Source: Thunnus maccoyii (taxonomy: Eukaryota > Chordata > Actinopteri > Scombriformes > Scombridae). From it: a stretch of 64,000 nucleotides of DNA. Within the stretch, counting starts at the first letter, position 1. Each line of letters starts with the position of its first letter. The notes under the pieces were generated by a model. It saw nothing but the letters and a program-made list of their open reading frames with translations, had not been told where the DNA came from and ran no database searches. Of this stretch, positions 1 through 12,700 are shown one piece after another. The stretch covers positions 8,258,501 through 8,322,500 of the forward strand of contig NC_056539.1 of NCBI RefSeq assembly GCF_910596095.1, given 5' to 3'. A program made the translations under genes and the position numbers.

Positions 1-1145
1 AAAGTAGCTCCTCTCAAGCTCAGAAAGATCCCATCCACAAATTCATCCCCATGGATAAATGAAACTATCTGGAGTTTTTGGTGCAAATGTTGGATGATCG
101 AGGACTTGTGGAAAGCCACGAAGCTTGAAGTACACAGGTTTCATCTCAAAGAATTTATGTTTCAGTTTCAGTATGTATATCCTATCATTTGTATGCTTTC
201 GACATCCAGTTATACTTTTCTTTCAAATCTGATAAGCTTGATAGACTGTCTGTAATGAACAACTGTTTAAATGCAAGTAGGAACTGGATGGCAAATAAGT
301 TCCTGCAGTTAAATGCAGATAAAACTGAAGTCTTGATTATTGCTCCTGATAACCTTCACTCAGTTATCAGGGAGAACCTTAGTGCCTTATTGTCGTCTTC
401 TCCGTCTAGTCTGTGTAATCTTGGTGTGATTTTTGACCAGTCCATGAGTTTTGATGCTTATATTAAGACACTGACTCAATCATGTTTGACTTAAGGAACA
501 TAGCCAAACTGAACTGGAGATGCTAATACATGCTTTGATCTCATCACGTCTAGACTACTGTAACTCTCTTTTTACTTGCCTTAATAAATCTTCCTTGGGC
601 CATTTACAAACCATCCAAAATGTTGCTGCTAGGACTTAAACACAAGCTAAAAGGTGGTCACACATTACACCTATTTTACCCTCTCTGCACTAGCTTCCTG
701 TTAATTTTAGAATTAATTTTAAAATCTTGGTGCTCACTTATAGAGTCCTACATGGCCAGGTTCCACATTATATCGTGGACCTTCTGCACCCCCACACCCT
801 GAGCTGAGCTCTTAGGTCCTCTAACCAGGGTCTTCTAAGTGTCCCTCGGACACATTTTAAGACTCAGGGAGATTGTGCTTTCTAGCACCTAAGCTTTGGA
901 ATAGTCTCCCAATATGTCAGGGGTCTCTGGTCTCTGGACAGTTAGAAACCATCTATTCAGACAGGCATTTAGGTAGCATGTGGTATTTTATGTTTTAACT
1001 TGTGTTTTACTTGTGTTTTATGCCTGTTTTTCCCTGTTGTTCCCTATCTGTTGTTTATCTTTGTTTTATTTATTTTGACTGTGAAGCACTTTGTGACTGG
1101 TGTCTGTGAAAGGTGCTATAAATTAATTTTACTTACTTACTTACT
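1..1145 (+). mobile_element. Degenerate L2/CR1-clade LINE fragment
   Basis: The plus strand translates, with frameshifts, into pieces typical of fish L2-like LINE ORF2. About 1-170 matches the linker before reverse transcriptase (a stretch like LWKATKLEVHRFHLKEFM). 189-494 is the end of the RT palm and thumb (NWMANKFLQLNADKTEVLI). 530-800 is the C-terminal part (SRLDYCNSLF, then frame-broken text). The 3' end has the usual L2-like tail, a GTGAAGCACTTTGTG-like block near 1081 followed by ACTT repeats at about 1130-1145. The RT active-site box reads YAFD instead of YADD at about 193-204, and the RT fingers and palm are missing between about 170 and 190, so this is an internally deleted dead copy. 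The 5' end lies outside the window. I am sure of the LINE class and less sure of the subfamily. Confidence 0.8.
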
Positions 1146-1380
1146 TTTGCTGTGAATAAGTTATTTATTTTTATGCTTGGCTTCCTCAAAGTGTCTACAG
1201 AGTTTGTTTGTCAGTAAGAAACCATGACTGCTCCGTAATTTTTAAAATGCTAAAAGTGTAATAACAAATCAGTGCCACAGACAATTGGTGCCACAGAAGT
1301 AAATTATTTCCCTTTTTTCAATAGACAAATCATTTGCAGTGTTACAATAGTAACATGCAGAAATTGGTTGCACAATTTTT

Positions 1381-1384
<4 letters not shown>

Positions 1385-1443
<59 letters not shown>
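1385..1443. repeat. (TG)n microsatellite
   Basis: About 29 perfect TG units read directly from the sequence. It creates spurious long frames on both strands (polyCysVal on plus, polyHisThr on minus). Confidence 0.98.
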
Positions 1444-1446
<3 letters not shown>

Positions 1447-4358
1447 ATTTTTATTTTTGCATGATTTTTTTTTTTTAAACTATGAAGACTAATATTTAGT
1501 TCATGTTCTTGATGAGCTAAATTAATTAACTTCACATCATATCACAAACCCCAAAGAATGTAATGGATGCAACTGTAACATGTTTAGGAGGTGAATAATC
1601 TTTAAAAAAAAAAGCTGTAGAAAGTATTGTTGGGCTTTGAATGGCTGTAATCACCCTCTTGTCCATTACACACATGCCAGTCTTATATATTGTTGAAACA
1701 AAACCACATACATAGCGATAAAGTTAGGTTGAAAAGGTAGGTTTTAAAGTAATGATGATGCACTTTTTCTACACAACTCTGACATACTCACCTGACAAGG
1801 ATTATATTACGCTAGTTTAAGCAAACCCCTCCATAAACCTGCACAGGATGCCATCTGGACCAGCTGCCTTTCTTAATTCACCTTCTCCAACCTCCTCCTC
1901 TCCCTCAATGGACAAACTGTCAAGCTGGGGTGCAGACAAGTCAACAAAGCCAGAGGAGGGTCAGTCGGGGGAAGGGGCTGTTTACTATATATCAGATTAA
2001 GCCTGCTTCTTTTGTTTGATCTTTCATGGCTGTCACCTGGACTGAGGATATTTAAGGTTTTGCAGGTCATTGTGAAATTTTTAAACTTTTAAAATACAAA
2101 AATAGGTGAAAAAAGAGAGATAATTTGAATCAACTCTGCATGACACTGAAATAAACCTTAGATTTGACAAATTTCAGTTGTAATGGTTCTTAAAGATGTC
2201 AGTGCAAGACTGATTAAGGCCAGCAAACAGCAGATTGATTTATAGATCAGTATCAGTGATGCAACATGTAATCAGATCATTAACTCCAAGGCAGTTTCAA
2301 CATTTATCATATCTCTCTGTCAGATTTACTTGTATCTATGATCTACAGATATATGGACAACTTTTTCTTATCAAAGCAAAGGAAATATTTATTCCAATTT
2401 ATACTCTCAGTTGACCTATCTTGATCTTATTACAGTACCAATGAGTTCAAGATGTGCAAAGTAATGATTGTGTTTATTTTCCATGATGAATACAGGTTTC
2501 CTCAAGGCATGATTTTGAGTAATCCATCCACGACAACATGATTGCTCTTTTGCAGAAACACCCTGTTCTCCGAGTACAGAGAACAGGTTTCTGCAAGTGC
2601 CTTGCTCAAGCAAACCTAAACAGTGGTAATATTATGCAGAGTAACAATTACAAGTCTCTGTAAACAAGTCTTTCCATGATATCCCTACACATATATTTGT
2701 CATTAACCCCCCAAAGCACTGGAGGGCAGTGATGACACTGCAGTGGCAGAGCATTAAAAAGCAGTTAGATTTACTTGAGGTCAAACATACAGTGAACAGG
2801 TTAAAAACCCAAACTCATGATTGGCTGTGGGCCTTTTTTTTTTTTTTTTTAAAGAAATACAGTCAATAGAAGAAAATGCACCTTGCATTTGTAATGCTTG
2901 CATGTACCACTCTTACCACTGAGTGGCAGTAACATGTAAAGTTTACTGTTCAACCACCACTGCAGCTTAAATGAGGAAGATGCATTAATGTCCAGTGACT
3001 AGAGAAGAGGTGATGTTGTGGGAGGCAAATAGATGGGCTCACATACTCAATGCTAGTACATGTACTTAGTAAAAAGCCAATCAGAGGAATGAAATTTCAT
3101 TCATATCAACAAGGTACAAGACAAACAAAGCCCTCTTCAACACAACCAGCTCAGGTTCAACAAAAGGGAACTCATTCGACCAACAATAATGTTTCTGTAA
3201 ATCATAAACGTGCCAATAAATTCTAAGATTAAAGCTGGTTTGAATTAATTATCATCAAGGATCCTGACAGAGAAAACCTGATTGTTTAGCTCTATTGTAC
3301 AGCACAGTAGAAGCAGGGGAGCAGGAGAAAACTGTCCCTGTCTTATGTGTCTTGGGTCAAATCAAAACTTAAAAGAGAAAATGCTTTAAAGATACACTGC
3401 TTGATTTTGTGTAGATCTTCTTGTTTTTACATGCATTCATTTTTTGTTATTCCTTTAATCCACTTTTTTCGATCAAAAAATGATTTGTTCTATAGGTAGA
3501 ATAACTTTGGCCTCTTGTTTATACCATTCATCTCATTTGTGAAGTAAGTCAGAAACAATAATAATCCTGTGTGTATATTTTGATCAACATACGATTACGT
3601 ACATTGGCACATTATCAGACTATGTTATGCTGAACAGTTTTTAGTGAATGTTATGAATTTGGACAGCATTTAAAGACCATCTGAGGTAAGAGAGGAACTT
3701 CCAGAGAATTACACTTAACAAGTCATGAGCAAAAAAAAGCTATAATGTATTTTAGCTACTGATCAACTCCAGTGAAGGAAGAGCGAAAAATTATCATTTG
3801 AATTAATATCCATGCCCTTCCTACACCTGCTGGCTTCCCATAAGGCATCTGGAGCCAGGGACACCTGTCATTGTTGACCTCTGACCCCCAGCTGGAGCTC
3901 TGTTTTGGGGACACTTGAGATGCCCTTTGACAACGTATGGAAGACATGTGCAGATGCACACACTAACAGGCACACATATAAACCCAGACAGAGACAGACA
4001 CACACCTAATTGCATTACAAGCAATAATGTATGTACTGACAGACAGGTGCTTCCATAGATTAAATCAGAAAACACACTGCCGGTGTGCATGTGAGGCGAG
4101 GCGCATTTCCTCTTTGTTTCTCCTTTCAACAGCATTAAAGGTATCCCTATATGTCTGATACCACTACTGTTGCCTTACATGATGGTGTGTGTGTGTGTGT
4201 ACCACTCATGTATTTGTGTGCAAATAAACGGCCTATGGAAAGCAGAAGGCTGGAGGCTGTCGTGCGAATGTTTGCTGTTACAACAGAGCTCTGGCTTCTG
4301 TGCAACCACCAAAGGAAATTTACTTTGGCGTTAGGATAATGCCATCTCTTTCCCTCAC

Positions 4359-4396
4359 ACACACACACATGCACACACACACACATACACACACAC
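4359..4396. repeat. Imperfect (CA)n microsatellite
   Basis: CA dinucleotides interrupted by TG and TA variants. Ordinary fish simple-sequence DNA. Confidence 0.9.
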
Positions 4397-6445
4397 CCTA
4401 AAGTCAAGAGGGTAGGCAGATGTGATGTGGACACAATCACTGGAGAGCACTCATTGCAATATTAGGAATAGGACAAGAGCCACTAGTCACTAAGACAAAG
4501 AAAACGGAATACAGTTGATCACAGATGATGAAAGCTGTCACTGCAAGGATTCATATGAGCAGATTAATCTTTTGAGTTTACTAGCCTGCTGTAAGGTCAT
4601 ACACATCCCAGTTTGATGAAGGAGATCACACCCTTCCATACTTCTAATATGTGTAAAGCATGACAGATGTGCCCAGTCTTCCAGCCTCAGAGACACCAAC
4701 CACCTAATCAGTCCTGCACGCCTTCTGCAGCGGGCCATAAAATGCAAATACGTGCCACTCTGTTACCGACCTACTGCTCGTTCAATCACACAGAATAACA
4801 CTAAGCATAGACAGGAGGGCCCTTTTGATTGATTCAGAGGCAGTAGTGGCGGCTTCATTCTGAAAGTGGGAATGATAGGTGTGGCTGCTGTTGTGACGAG
4901 GACCAGTATTGATAAGGGATAAGCTTATCCGAGCATCTACTGTTGCACTGTATGTCACTCTGTTTGTAAGATTGTGATCTAATGGGAGTGTAACATCGTT
5001 ACTGACACCTCTGGCTGTGTGTCTGTGTGTTTGTGTGTGCGCATGTGTGTGAGTGACATGACTGTTTGCAGAGGCTTTATCAGTCAGCAACACAAAGAGC
5101 TATTCAGTGCCCAGAGAGACACAACAAAGGGACAATTTACTGCAACAAAGACACCTCCGTCCTAGAGGCCATGCTGGGTGCAAATTCGAACAAAAACCCT
5201 CCCCATCAGCTGGCATCAAAAACTGCAGACTGCGATGCAAAATTATAACCTCAGGTAGAACTACTGGTGATATCATGTCTAAAAGCCTTGCTAAATTGGG
5301 AAAAGTTGAAAGTTAAAGGGCTGCCCCATCCAAAAAAACATATTTTTCCTTGTGTGGTATCTAGTCGTGCAGATAGTTTTGGCTGTATTTGCCAGAATTT
5401 GGAGACAAAGATACGTTTAAAAGTACACTTAAAAATTCAGTGATGCAGAGTCAGTATCCCCATTATGAATGGTAATCAACAACCCACCATCAACAAGACT
5501 ATTTCTATTGTAGAAAGTCATTCCAAAGAAATTTGTTCAGAGTGAGGTCTGTGGATGCAGAGTTATTAAGGCACTGATTTCTTGAAAGAGGTGCTTTTTG
5601 GGGTCAGTTTTCAATCCCATAGGCAACCAAATTCACCTCCATTGCATTAGACTGGAGACTGAAAATTCAGAGTCAGAGTTCTCAAAACCTGCAAAAATCA
5701 AACTAAACTATCAGTATGAAAAATATGAGGTTTTTTGTCATTTGGGTGAACCAATCTACTGATAGAGTATGTACAAGTCTGATTTTATCATCACAGTTTG
5801 AATCTCATCATTCCCACTGAGAAAGGGGGACGATGGCACCTCTGCCCGATGAACTTTGAAATGCGACCCCAGCGGTGAGTGGCACACAGGAAGTATGCGT
5901 CCTGCATGCTGAGATAGGATTATAAGAGATGGAACACACCCCATCAATCCCAGAATAGAGTCATCACCGCTGATGGATAGGCCTGTCAAACAGGATGAGC
6001 TGATCAATGCCCTCTGTCCAACCCTTCAAACATACATAGTGAGACATAGACTGAGCCTTGAGTCAAATAGAGTAATCAAGCACACAAAAGGAAATGCAGA
6101 TTACCTGTTGCTATGACGACTGCAGCTGCAGTGTGACAGCCATCCACCCTGACAGGGACCTAAATAGAGCTAGCTTTACAAACAGTGAAATTTGATATTG
6201 CATAGTGGGCCAGGTGCTTCCAAATAACCAACAGTAGCAACATAACCTGTAAGAAGGGTGTTCCTGTTTTATGTCAACTTAATATGATGCAGCATCACGC
6301 ATGTGATCAGACAATATGAGCATGCACATATTGATATGTGTGTTCAATATCCAATAGATGAATGCAAATATGCAGAACTATGCTCAGGTTGGATTGATGT
6401 GACACTTTCTGTATGCGGCAAGGCAGCTGGGAATCTCTCCCCTTA

Positions 6446-6500
6446 ACACCACCCCCGCCTACACCCCACCCACCCCGGCTGACCCCCCTCCCCCAGCCCA
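6446..6500 (-). other. G-rich tract on the minus strand, possible G-quadruplex
   Basis: The plus strand is a run of C blocks (CCCCC, CCCC, CCC, CCCC, CCCCCC, CCCCC) separated by one to five bases. The minus strand therefore carries at least five G-runs of three or more with short loops, which fits the G-quadruplex pattern. It is intergenic, about 2.3 kb upstream of the CPEB2 start codon. Confidence 0.45.
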
Positions 6501-8066
6501 TCATCATCAGACACCAGCAGCTGGCAGCCTGCCCCATTTAACTCCCTCCAGCACTTACTGGGCCAGGCTAATCATTGGTGCTCAGCACCAACCACACCTG
6601 CCCCCTCGCTGGTGGAACTGTCCCATCTGGGACCTTATGATGGGGAATTTCTGGGGGGAGTCTTCTTACTTCCTAAAACAGCTCAAGGTGCACGAAGAGA
6701 TGGAAAGAAGGAGAAAGGAAAATCAAATCATCAGTGATTGGAGGAAAATTCTGCAACTCTTTGTTTCATGTTGTACTACAACTGTGGGAATGTAAAGTCA
6801 CCACAACTTTTAAACACCAAACATTACAGGAAATGAGTTATAACACCAAAGAATAACAATGTAACAATGGTAATGATACTGTATGTGATCCAAAAGAAAA
6901 TCCCTCCTGTGTAAACATTTGGCAGACTCCCAGGAGTCATAACAACAAACTTTATAACATTTAGTCTAAAAATATTCTCTGAGATTTGGGTCAGGTTATG
7001 AAATTGCCAAAGGCTTTTGTAATCAGGTGCTTTTGGTTTTAAAAGCATTGTATAGGAGACAATGCAGGGCGGAAAGCTGTGTGTAGTTTGTGCTGAGATA
7101 AGCCATCATCATTAGCAGGGACCAGATGGTAGGTTGATCATGCACATTGCTTTGCTACTTTGGTATCTGTCTTCCTCATTAGAACCCATATTCACACACA
7201 GACTTTGATGATTTATTCAGCAAAAATCTTGAGAAAGAGAAATGACCTTTGTCTGTTTGTGTTATAAAACAAATAAGCCCTTGTGTTCACACCAAAGGCG
7301 CTGGACTAACACAATAAAGTCTGTGACTGCAGCTTTAAATAGGCCTTTCTGTAAAAAGAACAAGAAACTGAAATTGAAGTGTTACTCTTTTGCATCTCCA
7401 CAATTCCCAGCTGATACTTGTTTTGTATCTTAAAGTGAATAACAGACATTTACTTTTCATGTGATAGGGGAAAAAATTACCCTGCAGCCTTCTGTTGTTT
7501 TATTCTTAAGTCAAACACAAACACAAACGAATACAGTCAGATGGTGACATTCTCATGACTCACATACATGCACACACTGTTTCCCATCCACACTGAAATA
7601 TTATTTGCCAGTAGCCATAGTGCTGGTGGTGGCCATTTAGGAGGCAGATCATATGGTAGGGCTGCTTGTCAGCTCCGAGTTCAGAACAGGGGATGAAGAT
7701 TCATCTCCCTTGACATGCATTCACATAGAAAACTATATTTAGCTTTTGGCGTCCGTGCGTAAAGTGACGCTGACGCACGCACAATGGTTGTGGACTGAAT
7801 ACTGATCGGCACAAGCCGAAGCTAACTGTGCCACACTATGATCTGGTAATGTTTAAGCTTTTATGAAAACCTTTTGAAGAGACATTCACAATGCAGAGCC
7901 CTGAATGTAGATTATCCTCATAATGTAACATGACTGTGAGTTATATCTATAGTTTCTATTCAAGATTGATTCAAAGAATATCTCCTGTATTAGAATTAGA
8001 CGTGGATATGCGACGTCAGATTCAAAAATAATAGGAAATACTTAACTTTATATCAGTATATAATAA

Positions 8067-8130
8067 TATAATAGTTTTGTCACATTCATATTGTATCATC
8101 ATACAATAGGAATATGACAAAACTATTATA
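8067..8130. repeat. Near-perfect hairpin inverted repeat upstream of CPEB2
   Basis: Arms 8067-8096 and 8101-8130 are 30 nt each, reverse-complementary at 28 of 30 positions, with a 4-nt loop at 8097-8100. The arms are A/T-rich and contain the core AGTTTTGTCA and its complement. It lies about 700 nt before the CPEB2 start codon. It may be a small MITE, a cruciform-forming palindrome or an RNA hairpin; nothing in the sequence decides between them. Confidence 0.8.
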
Positions 8131-8838
8131 GCTTAGTTCTTCGCGTATGATAGGCTCATCATTACAAACTCATTACAAATCCCTACAGGAAGACTAATGT
8201 GACTTTTTGTACGAGTTAGGCCGAAAGTGTAAGTCCTGTAGGATTGTTTCCGGTGCTTAGTGAGGGTGTAGGCCTACTGCACTTTATGAATAATGAAAAA
8301 ATGACGTAAACAATGCGGTCCTCTTTGCAGCTCGGGCTCGAGGCTCGAGGCGGGCGCACCGAGGCGTGATGCGGTCGTGACGTAGATTCAGTCGGGGATC
8401 TTTAATCCTCTGCCGCAGCAGCACAGCCGGTAACCAGAGGAGGGGGTAGCACGGTCGGACAGGAATGGACCACACAGGCTAGCCTAGCCTACTACAAGGC
8501 CGAAATAGCTCGGTCTTTAGATAGATGATAAAATCACCGAGTAAAACAGAGATTACGACTAGAACGAGCCGACTATTTGCATAGGCCAGACCCCCTCCTC
8601 CTGCCTCTGCCTGTAGCCTATTCACAGACATTTTACTATTAAAGAGACCTCATTTAGAGACGCTGCTTGAAATATATTTTCAAACGCTTATATCTCTTTC
8701 ATTTAACAGCCGAATTCGGTGTCTTTCAGCCGGCTGACGGATCCTACGCCTTGTCCTGCCGGTTTCTTTGCGGCCAGTTGCGCCCCGGTTCGCCCTTCAG
8801 CAGCGTCGCCGCGTCTCCGCTGTGCGCATCAGCAAAAC
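8131..8838 (+). promoter_or_regulatory. CPEB2 5' flank and probable 5'UTR
   Basis: CpG density rises here compared with the A/T-rich DNA before it (for example 8330-8480 and 8700-8830), as expected for a housekeeping-type or developmental promoter. No convincing TATA box is visible. The CPEB2 frame stays open upstream of the first ATG (8839) back to a stop at 8704. Two acceptor-like sites, a pyrimidine tract ending in CAG at about 8709 and another at about 8729, lie inside this open stretch. Exon 1 as drawn may therefore start with a splice acceptor, and the protein may be longer at its N terminus. Confidence 0.5.
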
Positions 8839-9762
8839 ATGCAGGATGAGCCTGTGGGGGTGACAACCACGCAATCACCCCCGTCAACCGACGAAAAGGA
8901 CAGCAACAGCAGCACGGTCAGCAAATCCGGGAAGCAAACCGACAACCACGACAGGAGCTCATTCACACCGGATTACAACAAGACAGGTTTTCCCGATTTC
9001 GATCGAGGTCATTTTTGCCCGACGCAGTCTATCTGTGACCTTCAGCACAGCCGAAAAATACATCAGCAGTTAAGTCAGCACACTGAGTTTAGCCCCGCAG
9101 AGTCGCCCCCACCCCAGGGACATTTCAGTCACCTGCCGCAGAGGCAGCCCTTCTCCAAGCCGGGCCACAGCGCTGCTGACCCCTGCGGCTCTCCAGCGGA
9201 AGAGGCTGAAGCCGATGCTGCGTCGCCATCGCCCACTTCCGTAACTCCAAACAAGATCCAAATGGACTCCCCTATCGCCCACCATATAAATAACGGCAAT
9301 GGCAGCAGCAGCACCGGCAACATGTTGTCCGGAGGTCTCGGTGCCGCTTTCCCGAATCTCCCCACCCAGGAGATGCAGAGCGCCAGCGGGGGCTCGTCTT
9401 CACCTTCCCTCCCCGGGTTCGGCACCCCTTGGTCCGTCCAGACCAGCTCATCGCCCCCTCCCACACCCAACTCCATCAACCCCATCCACGCGAACGCCAT
9501 TAATCAGATGCCCAGCACAGACTCAGACAACAGCTTCTACCCAGGTATCCCCTCCTCCATCAACCCGGCCTTCTTCCAGAGTTTTTCGCCGGTGTCAGCT
9601 AATCCGTGCGCCGGGATTAATGTGCAGGGCTTCAGCGGTCCTTTCTCGCCCCAGATAAACGTCCCTCAGCAGCCGCAGAGTCGCAGGTCTCCGGTCAGTC
9701 CCCAGATGCATCCCCAGCAGGGCGCCTTCCTGCAGCAGAGGAACAACTATAACCAACACCAG
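8839..9762 (+). CDS. cpeb2: CPEB2 coding exon 1, disordered N-terminal region
   Basis: This exon encodes 308 residues rich in Ser, Pro, Gln and Asn, with Ser-Pro dipeptides and a Gln-rich end (HPQQGAFLQQRNNYNQHQ). Prion-like, low-complexity N termini are typical of CPEB2-4 and carry phosphorylation and assembly functions. The donor follows CAG at 9762 and the exon ends in phase 0. The ATG at 8839 has A at -3. Human CPEB2 also has a long N-terminal form, so the open frame upstream of this ATG deserves attention. Confidence 0.9.
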
Positions 9763-12700
9763 GTGAGCTGTTAGAGTCTAGATCACATGCAGGTGACACA
9801 GGATGGCAGCCGGTTCACATTGTCCTGTAACCCCCCCTGTTCTATAATGAACAAACATACGCCTCAGGCCCACCATGACTCCATTCTTTGTAGCTGTCAA
9901 GGCCACCACTATGATGTTCTTAGGACAGGGAGCATCTTGTGACACTGCAAAGATAAAGCGTAGCCCTAACACTTCTCTCTTTGTATGTGTGTGTACAATC
10001 TGTAGCTATAGACTCTAAAGCATAAGTAGTCTTTTTTTTCCCCTAAATAATGCGTTTGTCATGTCATCTGTAAGGGCTGAAGTCACTACTCATGAGGCAG
10101 AGGAAGGGAGGGGGTGAACAGAGAGGGGAACAAGGTGGCATCACTGAATCTAGCTGTTGTTCTCTCCTGGAAGCTGGCAGTGGGATGCGGTCACATGGTA
10201 CTGAACCATCCCTGTCTTGTGGTTCACTCAGTGGGAACACAAAGGCTCGCAGGGTTTGGTGTCCTAAATGGATGCTTATTTTGGGGGGAATGAAGACATC
10301 TAGTATCTTAGTGATGGTGGTTGTGTGTGTATGGGTGTGTGTGTGCACAAACAGTTAGTGGGCCCTGAGGACACACCAGCAATAGCACAGGCTTACTAAA
10401 GGGTTCAGATTATGTACTAGTCTTGTGTTAGTAGACTCCGGCTTCAGGTTTCTCATGTGACTTGCACCTTGTGTGTGTATGTACGTGTGTGTGTGTGTGT
10501 ATTTAAAGGGCTTCTGTGATGTTGCCGTGTCACTGACCTTTCACCTTTTGCTTTTGTTACAACCAACCGACTTTGGGTGTCACCATCATGCGCATATCCA
10601 AAAGTCCCATAGAGGTTATAATCATTACATGACAGGGAGGAAAACTGCAGCAAATGCAATCCTCATTATTTTATTATTTTTTTTATTTTTCAACAGCTAA
10701 TTCACGCAAGAATAAAGCAGCTACTTGTAACATATTGCAAGTTTTCGTTAGGCTTCTACACAAACCCATTTTCTCTATTTTCCTGTTGTTTTTATACAAT
10801 AAAGTTTATTCTTAAAGCACACTACTATCTGAGATTCCACAGAGCTGTTTGCTTGTTGTTATGCTTTGAGTGTGCAAGAAAACAGAATGACGATTGTGCT
10901 CCGTGCGAGATTTTCACGTGAAAGCACGCAAGATTAAGCATGATGCGATTCGATGTATGATATGCTTAGGAATGGACACAAGGTCCAGGTAGAGGGAGAG
11001 TGTGTGTGTGTGTGTAACTTATACTGGTGGTGTCGCCGTGCACGGGATACTTAGTATTAGTCTTAAAGCTCTAAATCTTCTTATCTACCCACCCGTTACA
11101 GGAGCAGATCAAGCTGGGCTGTGGCTGACAGGGAGAAAAGGGAGGATAGAAAGACAGGATGGGATGGAAATATTGTGCAGATATTAAAAATGTACAAGAA
11201 GATGTGTTTGCTCTTTCTAAACTGTCTTCTGTGCTCTCTCCTTGATGTGTGTGCATGCAGCCCATGGTGAAGCCGTCTCCCTGGGGCAGTCATCAGGGGA
11301 ACGGCTGGGGGTCCGGGGGGATGTCCTGGGGCCGGGACCACCGCAGAGGGAGTGGCTTGGGCGTACCTGGCTCGGTCAGTCACGTCTCACCCCTGAAGAA
11401 GCCCTTCTCGAGCAACGTCATTGCCCCTCCCAAGTTCCCACGCTCCGGTGGATCACTGGGGCCTAAGTCCTGGATAGAGGAGAACATGTTTCGCACAGAC
11501 AGCAACAGCAACACCTTGTTGCCCCTGCAGGTATGTGTTTTGGGTTGTTCCCACATTGGCTGGTGTGTTTGGTTTTGTTTTTGTATCACAATGTGAGGAT
11601 TATTGGCTTTCATAGAGGGAAAGAACCAGTAACAGATGCATTAGATTTAGAGATTGGATAAAAGGAATAATGGATGTGTGTGTGTGACAGAGAGCTTCAA
11701 TTGAGATCCATCAGAAACTAAAAGGGAAAAAATCTTGTTTTTATCACTGGAGACATGAATGAGGTAAGAGAAACTGAAAGCAGAGGATTCTTTAGACATA
11801 CATAGCAGTGAGAAAATGTAAATGACCATAAAAGAGCCTGGTTAGCATTTCAATGAGATGGGAGGAGTTTTAACTGATTTGCTTTGCAAGTTTTACCAAA
11901 GGTGTAACAAAGTAGGGGCTGGGCTGAATTCGTTTTCAGGAAAGTAACATCTTGTAGGTGAAATGGAGAGAATTTCAATTGCCACATGAAAGGGAACCAG
12001 AAGTTAATCTCATTCTATGATATATGTACTGAGTTGTTTTGTATCTCGTACAAATGCCGGAGGCGAACAGGTCTGTCAGAGAGGTTTATCACTAGTCATC
12101 AAATGGCTTGTATTCCTGATAATGTAACTATAATGAGCAGCTCTTACTCTCCTCCGGGGTCTAGATGGTCACCATTTGATCATGTTTTTATCATTTCTTA
12201 CTGCCAATGGCAAAATCCACATTACCTCTCAAAATTAGATTTATGATTTTTTTTTTTCTGGGATATTAATGATGAATGATTTTGAACCACGGTGGACATC
12301 CACCTTTTGTCTCTTTGTGATTTATCTGATGTTTGTACATTTGCTAACTAATTGTGGTTTAAGTGATGAGTCAGTATTAGTTTCAGAAGTTTCAAATCAG
12401 TCACAAAATCAAGATTTATCAACATTATTATACTGTATATCAATAGAAACTAGTAGTAATTATAATGATGATATGAGCAAGGAACTGTATTTATTAGTTT
12501 TCTTATCATCCACTGGATTGAAGAGTTATATTATAAAATATATATGAATCAAATATTACTTTTACTTTTTGGTAGTTCAAGTAAAGTGAGATCTTTGTTC
12601 AGTAACAGGCTGTATGTGTAAAAATGAAACCACAAAGAGGTTGATATATTAATGTACTATGTATGAAGTCATATTCCCAACTCGTATTTAATTCTAAGTG

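Larger units (their letters stand above)
1146..8066. other. Intergenic region upstream of CPEB2, no gene seen
   Basis: No open frame here has protein-family character, codon-like composition or paired splice sites. It contains a (TG)n tract at 1385-1443, a (CA)n tract at 4359-4396, an A/T-rich background, a C-rich block at 6446-6500 and short low-complexity runs. Reading frames such as those at 1269-1535 or 4147-4440 come from the dinucleotide repeats. Distal regulatory elements for CPEB2 could be present but cannot be recognised without cross-species conservation. Confidence 0.6.

Noticed and set aside
1269-1535. Open frames over the TG microsatellite on both strands
   Set aside because: They are polyHisThr or polyCysVal stretches created by the dinucleotide repeat, with no homology or splice context.
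8719-8838. GTG start for CPEB2 at 8719
   Set aside because: Vertebrate genes rarely initiate at GTG. The ATG at 8839 is preferred, although an extension by splicing is kept open.
9129-9500. Minus-strand and alternative-frame ORFs over CPEB2 exon 1
   Set aside because: These are GC-rich shadow frames of a real coding exon.
12269-12547. 92-codon frame in CPEB2 intron 2
   Set aside because: A/T-rich random composition, with no domain and no splice sites.
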